This document shows, in pieces, positions 52,595 to 61,233 of a stretch of 64,000 nt of DNA. Each line of letters starts with the position of its first letter. The stretch's first letter is position 1. Under the pieces are notes generated by a model, which saw only the letters and a list, made by a program, of their open reading frames with translations, ran no database searches and was not told the origin of the DNA. Source of the stretch: JALZVT01 sp039029135 (lineage in GTDB: Bacteria; Pseudomonadota; Gammaproteobacteria; Pseudomonadales; Azotimanducaceae); contig JBCCGT010000013.1 in NCBI GenBank assembly GCA_039029135.1, positions 76,405 through 140,404 on the forward strand, written 5' to 3'. Made by a program: the position numbers and the translations under genes.

Positions 52595-53360
52595 GACGCA
52601 TCACCACCAGCGAGACGTTGTCGCGCGCGGCGCGGCCGAGGACCTTCTGCAGCAGCGTCTCGGCCGCGACCTCGAGATCGGGCAGCGCCATGCTGTCCGC
52701 CAGCTCCCAGGTCTCGAGCTCACGGTACAGCCCGTCGGTGCACAGCAGCAGCGTGTCACTGGGGCGGACGTCGAACACCACGACGTCGAGCATCAGCGGC
52801 CGCAGACCACCCACCGCGCGGGTAATGATGTTGGTGTCCGTGGTCAGCGCCTCTTCCTCAGAGACGAGGCCGCGTTCCAGTTGATCGACGATGGGATTGT
52901 GATCGCGCGTGACGACTTCCAGGCGGCCGTTGCGCAGCCGATACAGCCGGCTGTCGCCCGCCCAGAGTACGACCGCGGTGCCGCCCTGCACGGTGAGGCA
53001 CACCACCGTAGAGCCGATCACCGCGCCCTTACCCATCTCGCGCGCGCTGTCCTGCAGCTGCGCGTCCACCTGCAGCAGACGGGACTCCATCCAGTCCACA
53101 CGCTCGGCGAGCGTCAAGGGCTGCGGCTCGAGCGCGGCGGCGCCGGCGGTTCCCGTCGAAGCGGGCGCGTCCCAAACCATCTCTGCGGACAGCGCGTCGG
53201 CGATCGCGCGGCTGGCGACATCGCCCGCCTCGTGACCGCCCATGCCGTCCGCCACGGCCCAGATGGCGTTGCGGTCACAGATAAGGGTCGCGTCTTCGTT
53301 GTTGCGCCGCCGATTGCCGGCGTGCGAGCGAGTCGCCGCTGTCCATGAGCTCGCGGACAC
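52581..53360 (-). CDS. PP2C-family Ser/Thr protein phosphatase
   Basis: A 259-residue metal-dependent phosphatase. Diagnostic motifs are NEDATLI, VADGMGGHEAGDVAS, LWAGDSRLYRLRNG, LLLCTDGLYREL and ARDNVSLVVMRH; these hold the Asp residues of the two-metal site. It should dephosphorylate substrates of the downstream kinase, as PppA does for PpkA. No membrane helix. Start is GTG at 53360, with AGGAG overlapping the stop of the FHA gene; its 3' end overlaps the kinase gene. The order FHA-phosphatase-kinase argues for one signalling unit. Confidence 0.92.
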   Translation of the reverse strand: MSASSWTAATRSHAGNRRRNNEDATLICDRNAIWAVADGMGGHEAGDVASRAIADALSAEMVWDAPASTGTAGAAALEPQPLTLAERVDWMESRLLQVDAQLQDSAREMGKGAVIGSTVVCLTVQGGTAVVLWAGDSRLYRLRNGRLEVVTRDHNPIVDQLERGLVSEEEALTTDTNIITRAVGGLRPLMLDVVVFDVRPSDTLLLCTDGLYRELETWELADSMALPDLEVAAETLLQKVLGRAARDNVSLVVMRHAEG

Positions 53361-53362
53361 GT

Positions 53363-53719
53363 CTACTCCTGACGGCTGCTCTGTTGGTTTCGGAACACGA
53401 GCGCGTTTGCCGCGCGCGGCGGCTCACCGAGGCTCACAAAGCCCGAGCCCCACAGTCGGAAGGAGCTTCGATGCAGATACCGCACGCGCTCGTCTTCGAG
53501 CTGCACGAAAGCGCCGTTGGTGCTGTGATCGATCAGCTCGAAGCCGGTGCGGCCCCAGCGAATCTCGGCGTGAAAGCGAGACACGAACTCGCCGTCTATG
53601 GACAGCTCATTGTCAGGCGCAGATCCGATGCGGATGCGCTCCTCGGCATCGCGACAGAGCTCCGCCTCCTGATCCTGAAAACGGATGACGAGCTTGCCGC
53701 CGCTGGCACTCGCGCCCAT
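53363..53719 (-). CDS. FHA-domain protein (phosphothreonine reader)
   Basis: A 118-residue protein that is essentially one forkhead-associated domain: IRIGSAPDNELSIDGEFVSRFHAEIRW, then LIDHSTNGAFVQLEDERV. The conserved Arg, Ser/His (SRFHAE) and the Thr-Asn-Gly (STNGAF) of the pThr-binding face are present. It would recognise phosphothreonine on the kinase itself or on the barrel leader. First gene of the operon; the ATG is preceded by GAGGA. Two bases separate its stop from the PP2C start. Confidence 0.9.
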   Translation of the reverse strand: MGASASGGKLVIRFQDQEAELCRDAEERIRIGSAPDNELSIDGEFVSRFHAEIRWGRTGFELIDHSTNGAFVQLEDERVRYLHRSSFRLWGSGFVSLGEPPRAANALVFRNQQSSRQE

Positions 53720-54046
53720 GCATGAATCCTCGAGGTGCGTTCACCCCGCGAACCGCCGCGTCAGGCGCGACGCCAGGTCCACAGGGCCGTTAACTAGGAA
53801 CGACGCGCATCCTGAGTCAGGCGCGCGGCAAGCCGACCCAGTCCAAAACGGTCGACCCACCAAGCAATGTACGGCAGCGCAGGCAGCGCGGACGTGACGA
53901 GCTTCACGCGGCGATCAAGCCGCCGGGGAGGCGGCGGCACGGGGGCAGATAGAGCACGGCGGGCCGCGTGGTTCTATACGCGACGCAACGCGACGCGCAC
54001 GGAATCGGGCGGATCCGAAAGGAAAAGTACGGGGGCGCGGCGTGCG
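53720..54046. other. Intergenic region with a short unassigned minus-strand ORF
   Basis: A 327-nt gap upstream of the FHA gene and downstream of the YbbN gene. On the minus strand a GTG at about 53,907 opens 37 codons (VKLVTSALPALPYIAWWVDR, then a basic tail) to a TAG. The first half is hydrophobic and it has no clear ribosome site; whether it is expressed is unknown. The gap probably includes the promoter of the kinase operon, but no clear -10/-35 was identified. Confidence 0.3.
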
Positions 54047-54904
54047 CTAGTGCATGAAATTGAACATGCGGCGTCGATAGGACGACGCCAGCGGCGACCC
54101 CTTGGGCAGCAGATCGAAGTAGCGCAGCATGGTCAGCCGACCGATGTCGTCGCGAAACTTGCGATCGGCCATCAGAATGTCCAGCGCGAGTTCCAGCGCC
54201 TCCTCGAGGCGGTCGGCGGCGGCGAGCGCGACGCTGGCTGAATACTTGGCGGCGAGATCGTCGTCATCCGCGGCGACGCCCGCCAACAGCGCGTCCACCG
54301 AGCCGAGATCCGCGGCCTCGTCGGCGAGCAGCAGGCGCGCGCGCGGGCGCGCAACTTCCGGCGCGTCGTCGCCGAGCTGGGCCAGTACCGTGCGCGCGTC
54401 GTCGAGCTTGCCCTGCAGCACAAACACGTCGGCGAGCTCGACGCGGAACGCCTGGTTGCCCGGTTCCTCGTTGATCGCCTGCTGCAGCATCGCAAGCGCC
54501 GAATCGAAGTCTCGCGTCGCGATGAAGTGACCGAGCTGGTCACGCAGCAGATCCGCGCTCGACAGCGTCAGCCGGTCGCACAGCTCGGACCATTGCGCCG
54601 CCGTCTGCGGACCGTCGACCTGATCGACAAGCTGGCCGTCTTTCACGACGCGCACGCTCGGCAACGCCTGGACGCGCAGCTGCTGCGCCAGCGACGGGTC
54701 GACCGCGACGTCGGCCAGGGCGAGCAACAGCTTGCCCGGCCGCGCCGCCACTTCGCGCTCCAGCGCCTGGCGAGCCTCGACCGACTCGGGCATCTGCTCG
54801 GCCCAAAACAGGATAACCACCGGCGCCTCGCGCGAGCGCTCGATGACATCGGTCTGAAAGTTCTGCATGTCGGCGGCAAATACCGCCTGGGGCGTCGCAT
54901 TCAC
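54047..54904 (-). CDS. ybbN: YbbN/CnoX-like thioredoxin-TPR co-chaperone
   Basis: A 285-residue protein: an N-terminal thioredoxin fold (residues about 15-115; VVILFWAEQMPESVEARQAL) followed by TPR helices (FIATRDFDSALAMLQQAI, FRVELADVFVLQGKLDDART). The position of the thioredoxin CxxC is MPES here, so it has no redox dithiol, as in CnoX-type proteins where it is SxxC or altered; it may hold clients for GroEL or DnaK. Start GTG at 54904 with AAGGA upstream. Alone between the signalling operon and the dapA-bamC-MBL operon. Cytoplasmic. Confidence 0.85.
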   Translation of the reverse strand: MNATPQAVFAADMQNFQTDVIERSREAPVVILFWAEQMPESVEARQALEREVAARPGKLLLALADVAVDPSLAQQLRVQALPSVRVVKDGQLVDQVDGPQTAAQWSELCDRLTLSSADLLRDQLGHFIATRDFDSALAMLQQAINEEPGNQAFRVELADVFVLQGKLDDARTVLAQLGDDAPEVARPRARLLLADEAADLGSVDALLAGVAADDDDLAAKYSASVALAAADRLEEALELALDILMADRKFRDDIGRLTMLRYFDLLPKGSPLASSYRRRMFNFMH

Positions 54905-54966
54905 GGGAGGGCAATCCTTGGGGGTCGGGTCGGTGGTTAACAATCGCGCATTGTAACAAGGCGCGC

Positions 54967-54985
54967 GGCCCGCAAAACGCGGGCC
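54967..54985 (-). terminator. Stem-loop after the MBL gene
   Basis: GGCCCGC-AAAAC-GCGGGCC forms a 7-bp G+C-rich stem immediately downstream of the MBL stop in the leftward direction. It is followed by a TTGTTAC-like stretch rather than a long T-tract. It probably ends the dapA-bamC-MBL transcript. Confidence 0.5.
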
Positions 54986-54986
54986 C

Positions 54987-55814
54987 TCACGAGACCGGCG
55001 CCGGTGCATCGAGCTGTCGCTGTGGCGCGAGCTCCTGCCAGGCCACTCCCGCAGCCTGATCGGCGATCTCCAGCGACGCCAGGCGACCGACGAAGGGCGC
55101 GAAGGTCGCCTCCAGGTTCGCCAGCGAGTTGTTCTGTTCGCTGACGTGACCGACGACAACGCGGAGTGCCGCGTGTCCCACCTGGCCCAGCAGGTCGGCG
55201 GCCTGGGCGTTTGATAGATGGCCGAGCTGACCGCCGACACGGCGCTTCAGCGACGGCGGATAGCGGCCGTTGCGCAGCATCTCGGGATCATGGTTCGACT
55301 CCATCATCAGCAGATCGCAGTCGCGATAGTGGCTGATCACGTGCGGCGTCACGCAGCCTAGATCGGAGAGCACGCCGACGCGGCAGCCGCCGGCCTCGAA
55401 TACAAACTGCGTCGGCTCACGCGCGTCGTGCGGCACGGCCACGGGAATCACTCGCACGCCGCCGATATCGAAGGACCCGTGGCTGTTGATCACGTTAGCG
55501 GGCAGACGAAACTTCGCCGCTTTCAGCGTGCCGTGGCTCGCGTAGATGGGGATGGCGTAGCGATGCGCCAGCGCCTCGACGCCCCGCACGTGATCGGCGT
55601 GCTCGTGCGTGATGAGCACGGCGTCGAGATCACCCGGCGCGAGGCCCAGCCGCTCCATGCGCTGGGTCACCTGCCGCACGCTGAAGCCGCAGTCGACCAA
55701 CAGGGTCTGCCCCCCCAGCTGCACGACGGTCGCGTTGCCCTTGCTGCCGCTGCCGAGCGAGGCGAGCCGCGCGCAGATGTGCTGCTGCGACGCCTCCCGG
55801 CCGGCGTCTGTCAT
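54987..55814 (-). CDS. Metallo-beta-lactamase-fold hydrolase (YycJ/WalJ-like)
   Basis: A 275-residue MBL-fold protein. The metal motif is ITHEHADHVRG, with further ligands in VGVLSDLGCVTPHV, MMESNHDPEML and VVGHVSEQNNS. The N-terminal ARLASLGSGSKGNATVVQ is typical of the YycJ/WalJ subgroup, thought to be 5'-to-3' exonuclease-like or otherwise nuclease. The same gene follows bamC in Pseudomonas. Its start overlaps the bamC stop by 1 nt (ATGA-type). Cytoplasmic, no signal. Confidence 0.85.
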   Translation of the reverse strand: MTDAGREASQQHICARLASLGSGSKGNATVVQLGGQTLLVDCGFSVRQVTQRMERLGLAPGDLDAVLITHEHADHVRGVEALAHRYAIPIYASHGTLKAAKFRLPANVINSHGSFDIGGVRVIPVAVPHDAREPTQFVFEAGGCRVGVLSDLGCVTPHVISHYRDCDLLMMESNHDPEMLRNGRYPPSLKRRVGGQLGHLSNAQAADLLGQVGHAALRVVVGHVSEQNNSLANLEATFAPFVGRLASLEIADQAAGVAWQELAPQRQLDAPAPVS

Positions 55815-56938
55815 CAGTTGGCGAAGTCGCGCAACAGATTGAGCACGTTGCGGGCGAACTCTGGCTCGATGCGTTCGCCGCTCTCGTCGAAGACGCGAAC
55901 TTCATAGCCCCCGCCGTCCGCAGCCGCGCGCAGCGGCACGGTCAGCGGCAGCACGTTGCCGCCGCGCCCGAACATGCGGCGAAACAGCCCGCTGTTGTCT
56001 TCGCCGGTAAGGGCTCGCTCCGGCAGCTCGATGTACAGCAGGCCTTCGCTGCGATCGCGATCGGTTACCTCGATCTCCGCGTTGCTCATGGACTGGGTAA
56101 TCGTCGCCCACGCACGGTCGAAATCGAGGTCCAAGAGCAGCACCGGCTGCCCCTCGGCGTCGAGATCGATCTGGGCCTTCGAGGCGCCGATGATGTCCTG
56201 GCCAACCATCGAGACGGCCTGAGTGCTGACCTCGCTCGCGAGATAGCCACCGACCTCGCGCAGAATGGCTTCCTCAACCTCGGGGATCACCGAGCGAAAA
56301 CCGATGAGATCGCGGATGGCCGTGCGCTCGGCGAGCGCGTCGTTCTGGTGTCGCAGATGGACCTCGGTGGAGTTGTCGCGCATACCCTGCTCGACGGTCA
56401 GGCTAAGCCGTTCGAGACCACCAGACGCCTGCGCATCGCGCTTGGCCTGCTGCACGGCGAGCCGCACGACGTCGCGATAGTCGGTGCCGCCCGCATCGAA
56501 CCAGCTCGTCGTGATGCGCCCCGCGAGCGGAACTTCCTGGGCCGTCTCGATACCGTTTTCGGACAGGAACTGTTTGACCTTCGGCCACACGATCGGCGGC
56601 GGTTCCGGCAGTACCAGCCAGCGGCGATCACCCAGCTTCTGAATCTTGACGTTGTCGTTTTCACCCGAGCCAAACAGCGGCGCCGGTCGCGGCGCGCGCT
56701 CCGGATAGAGCGCGCCCTTGGTGTTGGCGATCGGCGGGATGGCGTAGGGATCGCGCGCGACGTTGACGCCGCTCAGTCCCTCGGGCACTTCGAGACGCTT
56801 GCTTTCCTCGGCCTCCAGATAGTCGTCCGAACGCTTCACGATGAATCCCCGGTCGTCGCTCATGAAGCGGCAGCCCGGCAAGACCGCGAGCGCGACGCAG
56901 GCCGCGACTAAGATGGGGGAAACAGATTTCAACGCCAT
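55814..56938 (-). CDS. bamC: Outer-membrane assembly lipoprotein BamC
   Basis: A 374-residue lipoprotein of the BAM complex. The signal ends in lipobox VLPGC, and the mature part starts with RFMSDDRGFIVKRSDDYLEAEESKRLEVPEGL, the unstructured BamC segment that contacts BamD. Two helix-grip domains follow (RRWLVLPEPPPIVWPKVKQFL; DRAWATITQSMSNAEIEVTDRD). It overlaps the dapA stop by 1 nt. This dapA-bamC pairing is a hallmark of gammaproteobacteria and supports the taxonomic reading. Sits at the inner face of the outer membrane. Confidence 0.9.
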   Translation of the reverse strand: MALKSVSPILVAACVALAVLPGCRFMSDDRGFIVKRSDDYLEAEESKRLEVPEGLSGVNVARDPYAIPPIANTKGALYPERAPRPAPLFGSGENDNVKIQKLGDRRWLVLPEPPPIVWPKVKQFLSENGIETAQEVPLAGRITTSWFDAGGTDYRDVVRLAVQQAKRDAQASGGLERLSLTVEQGMRDNSTEVHLRHQNDALAERTAIRDLIGFRSVIPEVEEAILREVGGYLASEVSTQAVSMVGQDIIGASKAQIDLDAEGQPVLLLDLDFDRAWATITQSMSNAEIEVTDRDRSEGLLYIELPERALTGEDNSGLFRRMFGRGGNVLPLTVPLRAAADGGGYEVRVFDESGERIEPEFARNVLNLLRDFAN

Positions 56939-57813
56939 CACAGTGCGCCTGCCCCCTCGAGCGCGGCGCGAACGGCGCCCTGGTTGGCGTCCGACAGCGG
57001 CAAGAGCGGCAGGCGAATGCCTGTGGAGATGAGACCCATCTCGGCCAGCGCCCACTTGGTCGGCTGCGGCGAGGATTCGATGAACAGCGCCGAGTGCACC
57101 GGCTGCAGGCGCGCGTCGAGCTCGGCGGCGCGTGCCGCGTCGCCCGCATTGCAAGCGACCATGAACTCGGCCATCAGCTTCGGCAGCACGTTCGCTGTAA
57201 CCGTGATCGTGCCCACGGCACCGAGTTGGGTCATGCGCATAGTCTGCGCGTCTTCGCCGGACAGCAGGATGAAATCGTCGCCGGCGAGCTCGCGTATCAG
57301 ACCCACTCGCTCCGGGTCGCCGCACGCTTCCTTGATGGCCACGATGTTGTCGACGCGCGCGAGCGTGGCGACGGTTTCGGCGCTCATGTCGCACGCCGTG
57401 CGCGGCGGCACGTTGTAAAGCACGAGTGGCAGCTTCGTCTTGGCCGCGATCTGCTCGTAGTGGGCGATAAGGCCCGCCTGAGTCGGCCGGTTGTAGTAAG
57501 GCGTGACCAGCAGGCTGTAGTCCGCGCCGATGCGCTCGGCCTCCTGCGTCAGGTGGACCGCCTCGACGGTGGAATTGGCGCCCGTGCCCGCGATTACCGG
57601 GACGCGGCCCGCCGCGCGTTTGACGCAGGCGTCGATCACCTCGAGATGCTCGCCGACCTCCAGGGTCGCCGACTCGCCGGTGGTGCCCACCGCCACGATG
57701 CCGTTCGTCCCCTGCTCGACGTGCCAGTCGATAAGCGCATCCAGCTCCTGCCAGTGCACCGATCCGTCCGGGTGCATGGGTGTCACCATTGCGACCAGGC
57801 TGCCAGTCAACAT
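56938..57813 (-). CDS. dapA: 4-hydroxy-tetrahydrodipicolinate synthase
   Basis: A 291-residue TIM-barrel aldolase that condenses pyruvate with aspartate semialdehyde, the first step of lysine/diaminopimelate synthesis. Signatures: GTNGIVAVGTTGESATL, VIAGTGANSTVEAV, YYNRPTQAGL, YNVPPRTACDMSAETV (catalytic Tyr) and the Schiff-base Lys in IVAIKEACGDPERV. The C-terminus SDANQGAVRAALEGAGAL is typical. The ATG at 57813 has GGAG upstream. First gene of the operon with bamC and the MBL gene. Cytoplasmic. Confidence 0.95.
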   Translation of the reverse strand: MLTGSLVAMVTPMHPDGSVHWQELDALIDWHVEQGTNGIVAVGTTGESATLEVGEHLEVIDACVKRAAGRVPVIAGTGANSTVEAVHLTQEAERIGADYSLLVTPYYNRPTQAGLIAHYEQIAAKTKLPLVLYNVPPRTACDMSAETVATLARVDNIVAIKEACGDPERVGLIRELAGDDFILLSGEDAQTMRMTQLGAVGTITVTANVLPKLMAEFMVACNAGDAARAAELDARLQPVHSALFIESSPQPTKWALAEMGLISTGIRLPLLPLSDANQGAVRAALEGAGAL

Positions 57814-58026
57814 GCGGAATACTCCACCTTCGTTTGTCTGCGGTTTTCGTCGTGCCGATCATGGCGGTCGCCGAAAGTCGCAGGCGGTTCAACGCGCTCC
57901 CCATGCGGGCATGGGACTAGCGCAGACAGGTCGGGCCTCGCCGACGAAAATAGCGCCGTATGGTAATGGCGCCTCGCTAAGCGCTCAAACGGATTTGCGA
58001 GCGAGCCGCAAGCCGTTGCGCGCGCT

Positions 58027-59130
58027 TCATGATTCGGCCGCCGCGGGCGCCGCGAGTTCCGCAGCACCGGGTTCGTCGTCCTGCCGCGGCCAGGCGTTGT
58101 AGATGGCCTTGACCAGCGTCGCCAGCGGTATCGCAAAGAACACGCCCCAGATCCCCCAGACGCCGCCGAAGGCCAGCACCGCGACGATGATGGTGATCGG
58201 ATGCAGGTCGACCGCCTCCGAGAAAAGAAGGGGTACCAGCACGTTGCCATCCAGCGCCTGGATGATGGCGTACGCGACCATCAGCCAGGCGAAGTCGCCG
58301 CTCCAGCCCCACTGGCTGAACGCCACGAGCGCGACGGGGATCGTCACCAATGCGGCCCCAACGTAAGGCACCAGCACCGATATGCCCACCAGCAGGCCCA
58401 GCAGCGCCGCGTAGTTGAGTCCCATGATCTCGAAGGTCAGGTAGCTCGCGGCACCGACGATGAAGATCTCGATGAACTTGCCGCGTACGTAGTTCGCGAG
58501 CTGCTGATTCATCTCGCTGCCGACGCGCGACAGGATCGGACGCTCGCGCGGCAGCAGCGTGGCGAAGAAGCGCATGAGATCGTCGCGATCCTTGAGAAAG
58601 AAGAACACCGAGATCGGCACCAGCACCAGATAGATCAACAGCGCCACGATCGACGGCACCTGTGCGAGCAGCGTCTCGACCAGGGTCGCGCTGAAGTTGC
58701 CGATTTCCCCCAAGAGCTGATCCAGATAGGTCTGAAGTTGCTCGCGGGTGAGCACGTCTTCGAACGCTTCCGGCAGGTTGATGGTAGCGCTCTGGATGCG
58801 GCTCAGGACGCTCGGTATGGCGTCGATCAGCGAGCGCAGCTGACGCCAGGCGAGTGGCAGCACGATCAGCAGGAAGGCGATGAGGCCGCCCAGAAAGATC
58901 AGGAAAGTGACGACAAACGCGACGATGCGCGGCAGGCCGTAGGCCTCCAGGCGCCGCTCCAGGCCCTCTAGCACGAACGCCAGCACCAGGCCGGTCAGCA
59001 CCGGGGCGAGATAGGCGCCGAGCGTCGTGATCGTGACCAGCGCGACCAGCAGCAACACCACGAGAAAGATCGCCTCCTCGTTGGCGAGGTAGCGATTGAA
59101 CCAGCGACCGATAACGTCGACGAACTTCAC
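58027..59130 (-). CDS. perM: AI-2E family transporter (PerM/YdiK-like)
   Basis: A 367-residue membrane protein with about eight helices (residues about 20-40, 42-62, 67-95, 155-178, 210-235, 240-265, 270-285 and 310-340). The family pattern VPSIVALLIYLVLVPISVFFFLKDRDDL, VGISVLVPYVGAALVTIP and HPITIIVAVLAFGGVWGIWGVFFAIPL is clear. Members are proposed efflux permeases, some linked to Na+/H+ exchange or AI-2 export; true substrate unknown. The start is GTG at 59130. It follows the TusA-like gene after 8 nt, so they are co-transcribed. Named by synteny with Pseudomonas. Confidence 0.85.
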   Translation of the reverse strand: MKFVDVIGRWFNRYLANEEAIFLVVLLLVALVTITTLGAYLAPVLTGLVLAFVLEGLERRLEAYGLPRIVAFVVTFLIFLGGLIAFLLIVLPLAWRQLRSLIDAIPSVLSRIQSATINLPEAFEDVLTREQLQTYLDQLLGEIGNFSATLVETLLAQVPSIVALLIYLVLVPISVFFFLKDRDDLMRFFATLLPRERPILSRVGSEMNQQLANYVRGKFIEIFIVGAASYLTFEIMGLNYAALLGLLVGISVLVPYVGAALVTIPVALVAFSQWGWSGDFAWLMVAYAIIQALDGNVLVPLLFSEAVDLHPITIIVAVLAFGGVWGIWGVFFAIPLATLVKAIYNAWPRQDDEPGAAELAAPAAAES

Positions 59131-59138
59131 GGCAGCGC

Positions 59139-59387
59139 TCAGTCCGGCCGCTTACGCAGCAGGTAGACAAAGCGCGCGTCGCCGATGTCGCTCGCGAGCA
59201 GCACGTTGCCGCTCTGCTGGCTAAACACGTCGAAATCGCGCACGGACCCCGGGTCGGTGGCGATGATGCGCAGCAGCTCGCCCGCGGCCATGCGATTGAG
59301 CGCCTGTTTCGCCTTCAGCAGCGGCATGGGACAGGTGAGCCCGGAGAGATCCAGCTCCTCGTCGACGGTGGATTCGAGTGCGTTCAT
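59139..59387 (-). CDS. TusA/SirA/YedF-family sulfurtransferase-like protein
   Basis: An 82-residue small protein with the sulfur-carrier signature LDLSGLTCPMPLLKAKQALNRM (the persulfide Cys in CPMP) and a C-terminal strand IGDARFVYLLRK. TusA-type proteins relay sulfur to tRNA and molybdenum-cofactor pathways; the YedF-like version next to perM in Pseudomonas affects anaerobic nitrate respiration. Which role applies here is unknown. First gene of the leftward pair with PerM. The 334-nt gap to bepA (59,388-59,721) is non-coding and would hold divergent promoters. Confidence 0.85.
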   Translation of the reverse strand: MNALESTVDEELDLSGLTCPMPLLKAKQALNRMAAGELLRIIATDPGSVRDFDVFSQQSGNVLLASDIGDARFVYLLRKRPD

Positions 59388-59721
59388 GGGGCGCGATTCT
59401 AGTGGTTTTCCGCTTCTCCGCGTCGATTTTCTCCGTCCATTGCGCCGCCGCCCGCACGCGGCGTGCCAACGTCGGCGTGCCTGAGGGCCCGAAGCAACGG
59501 CCCCGCAACGCCAATCGGCCTGTCCGCGGCGTAAATTCGACGGTGGCGCCGAGGAACTTTGCGGCGTCCCCGCGATCCCCCATTATGGGCCCGCGATACC
59601 GGCGTCGGCTCGGCAGCCGCACAGTGGTGGCGCGCCCCTGAATCCGACCTGAATCGCGGCGACGTTGACACGGGCCCATACGGCAGGGCTGATGCGGCAA
59701 GAGAGAAACGAACGACAGAGC
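59388..59721. promoter_or_regulatory. Divergent promoter region between tusA-type and bepA genes
   Basis: A 334-nt gap between two outward-facing genes. I see no gene, hairpin or consensus -10/-35 pair with confidence, but transcription of both genes must start here. The bepA start could be the ATG at 59692 or 59722. Confidence 0.4.
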
Positions 59722-61203
59722 ATGGCAAACCGCGACGGTAGAGCACAGATCAGCCAGCGCCGCCCGTGGCGAGCGCTGACGCTTGCCTGCGCGCTGACGC
59801 TGCCGCTATCGAGCGCCGCCGTGGCGCCGAAGGGCCTGCCGACGCTGGGCGACGCGTCTTCCGCGCTCGTGTCGTTGGAGGTCGAACAGAAGATCGGCCG
59901 CTCGTTCCTACAACAGGTGCGCGCGGGCTTGCCGCTGTCCGATGACCCCATTTTGAAGTACTACGCTGACGTGCAGCTGCGCCGACTGGCGCAATATTCC
60001 CAGGTGCGTGATGGCATCCTGGCGGTCGTGGTCATCGAGGATCCGCAGATCAACGCGTTTGCGGCCCCCGGCGGCGTCGTCGGCATCAACCTGGGACTGC
60101 TGCTGGCCGCCGAAGACGTCCACGAATACGCGTCCGTCGTTGCACACGAGCTCGCGCATCTCAGTCAGCGCCACTTCGCCCGCGGCATCGAAGCACAGCG
60201 CGCCATGACCATCCCAATGCTCGCGTCGCTGGCGGCGGCCATCGCCATCGGCGCCCTTGGCGGCGGCGATGCCGGTCTGGCCGCGCTGTCTGCGAGTCAG
60301 GCGGCGTCGATGAACAGTCAGCTGCGCTACAGCCGCGGGCGCGAGCAGGAGGCGGATCGCGTCGGCCTGAACACGCTGATCAGCGCCGGCTTCGATCCGA
60401 ACGGCATGGCGCGCATGTTCGACCGCATGCGTCAGGCCTACCGCTTCACTCGCACGCCGCCCGAGTTTCTTCTGACCCACCCGCTGTCGGACTCGCGCAT
60501 CTCCGACGCACGCGGCGAGATCGCCAACACGCCGCTGGAACCGAGCTACCCAGACTCGCTCGACTATCAGGCGATGCGTGCGCGGGCGATCCTGCGCTTC
60601 GCCGAATCGCCCGCGTCCGCGCTGAAGACCTTTCAGAAGCGGCTGCGCGATGATCGCAAGGACGGCGGCGCGGCCTACGGCGTCGCCATCGCGCTGTCGG
60701 CGACGGGCGAGCACGCGCGTGCGCTCGACTCGATCGAGCCGTTCCTCGCGGCCGAGCCCAACAAGATCCTGTTCATCGCCACCAAGGCGGAGCTGCTGCT
60801 GCGCGCGAAACGTCACCAGGACGCGATTAACCTGCTGGCCCAGCAGCTGGTGCTGAACCCCAACAACCCGCCGCTAGCCATGCTGTATGCCGAGGCGCTG
60901 TCGCGAAGCGGCCGCAACGCCGAGGCGACCAGCGTGCTGAAACGCCTTAGCCGCTCGCACAAGAACGACGCGCAGGTCTTTTACGAGCTGGCTGAGATTG
61001 CCGGCAAGGCCGGCGACATCATCGAGGTGCATCGCGCGCGGGCCGAGTTCTTCGCCATGTACGGGGCGCTGGATCGGGCCGTAAAGCATCTGGAGTACGC
61101 GCGCGGTCTGGCAGACCCCGATGACTTCAAGCTGGGCGCGCAGATCCACGCCCGCATCGAGGACTTCAAGCGCGAGAAGCGCGAGCGCGAGGATCGCGCC
61201 TGA
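59722..61203 (+). CDS. bepA: M48-family periplasmic metalloprotease/chaperone BepA
   Basis: A 493-residue protein with a signal peptide (ALTLACALTLPLSSAAVA), an M48 protease domain carrying the HEXXH zinc motif VVAHELAHLSQRHF and the third ligand Glu in REQEADRVGL, followed by C-terminal TPR helices (KDGGAAYGVAIALSATGEHA; LINLLAQQ-like AINLLAQQLVLNPNNPPLA). BepA trims or assists LptD and BamA assembly in the periplasm. The ATG at 59722 is used; 59692 is an alternative. Length matches E. coli BepA (about 487). Its stop is 30 nt from that of nadA, and the same neighbours occur in Pseudomonas. Confidence 0.92.
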   Translation: MANRDGRAQISQRRPWRALTLACALTLPLSSAAVAPKGLPTLGDASSALVSLEVEQKIGRSFLQQVRAGLPLSDDPILKYYADVQLRRLAQYSQVRDGILAVVVIEDPQINAFAAPGGVVGINLGLLLAAEDVHEYASVVAHELAHLSQRHFARGIEAQRAMTIPMLASLAAAIAIGALGGGDAGLAALSASQAASMNSQLRYSRGREQEADRVGLNTLISAGFDPNGMARMFDRMRQAYRFTRTPPEFLLTHPLSDSRISDARGEIANTPLEPSYPDSLDYQAMRARAILRFAESPASALKTFQKRLRDDRKDGGAAYGVAIALSATGEHARALDSIEPFLAAEPNKILFIATKAELLLRAKRHQDAINLLAQQLVLNPNNPPLAMLYAEALSRSGRNAEATSVLKRLSRSHKNDAQVFYELAEIAGKAGDIIEVHRARAEFFAMYGALDRAVKHLEYARGLADPDDFKLGAQIHARIEDFKREKREREDRA

Positions 61204-61233
61204 CGTTTCGGATCGGCGCCACGGCGCCGACGC

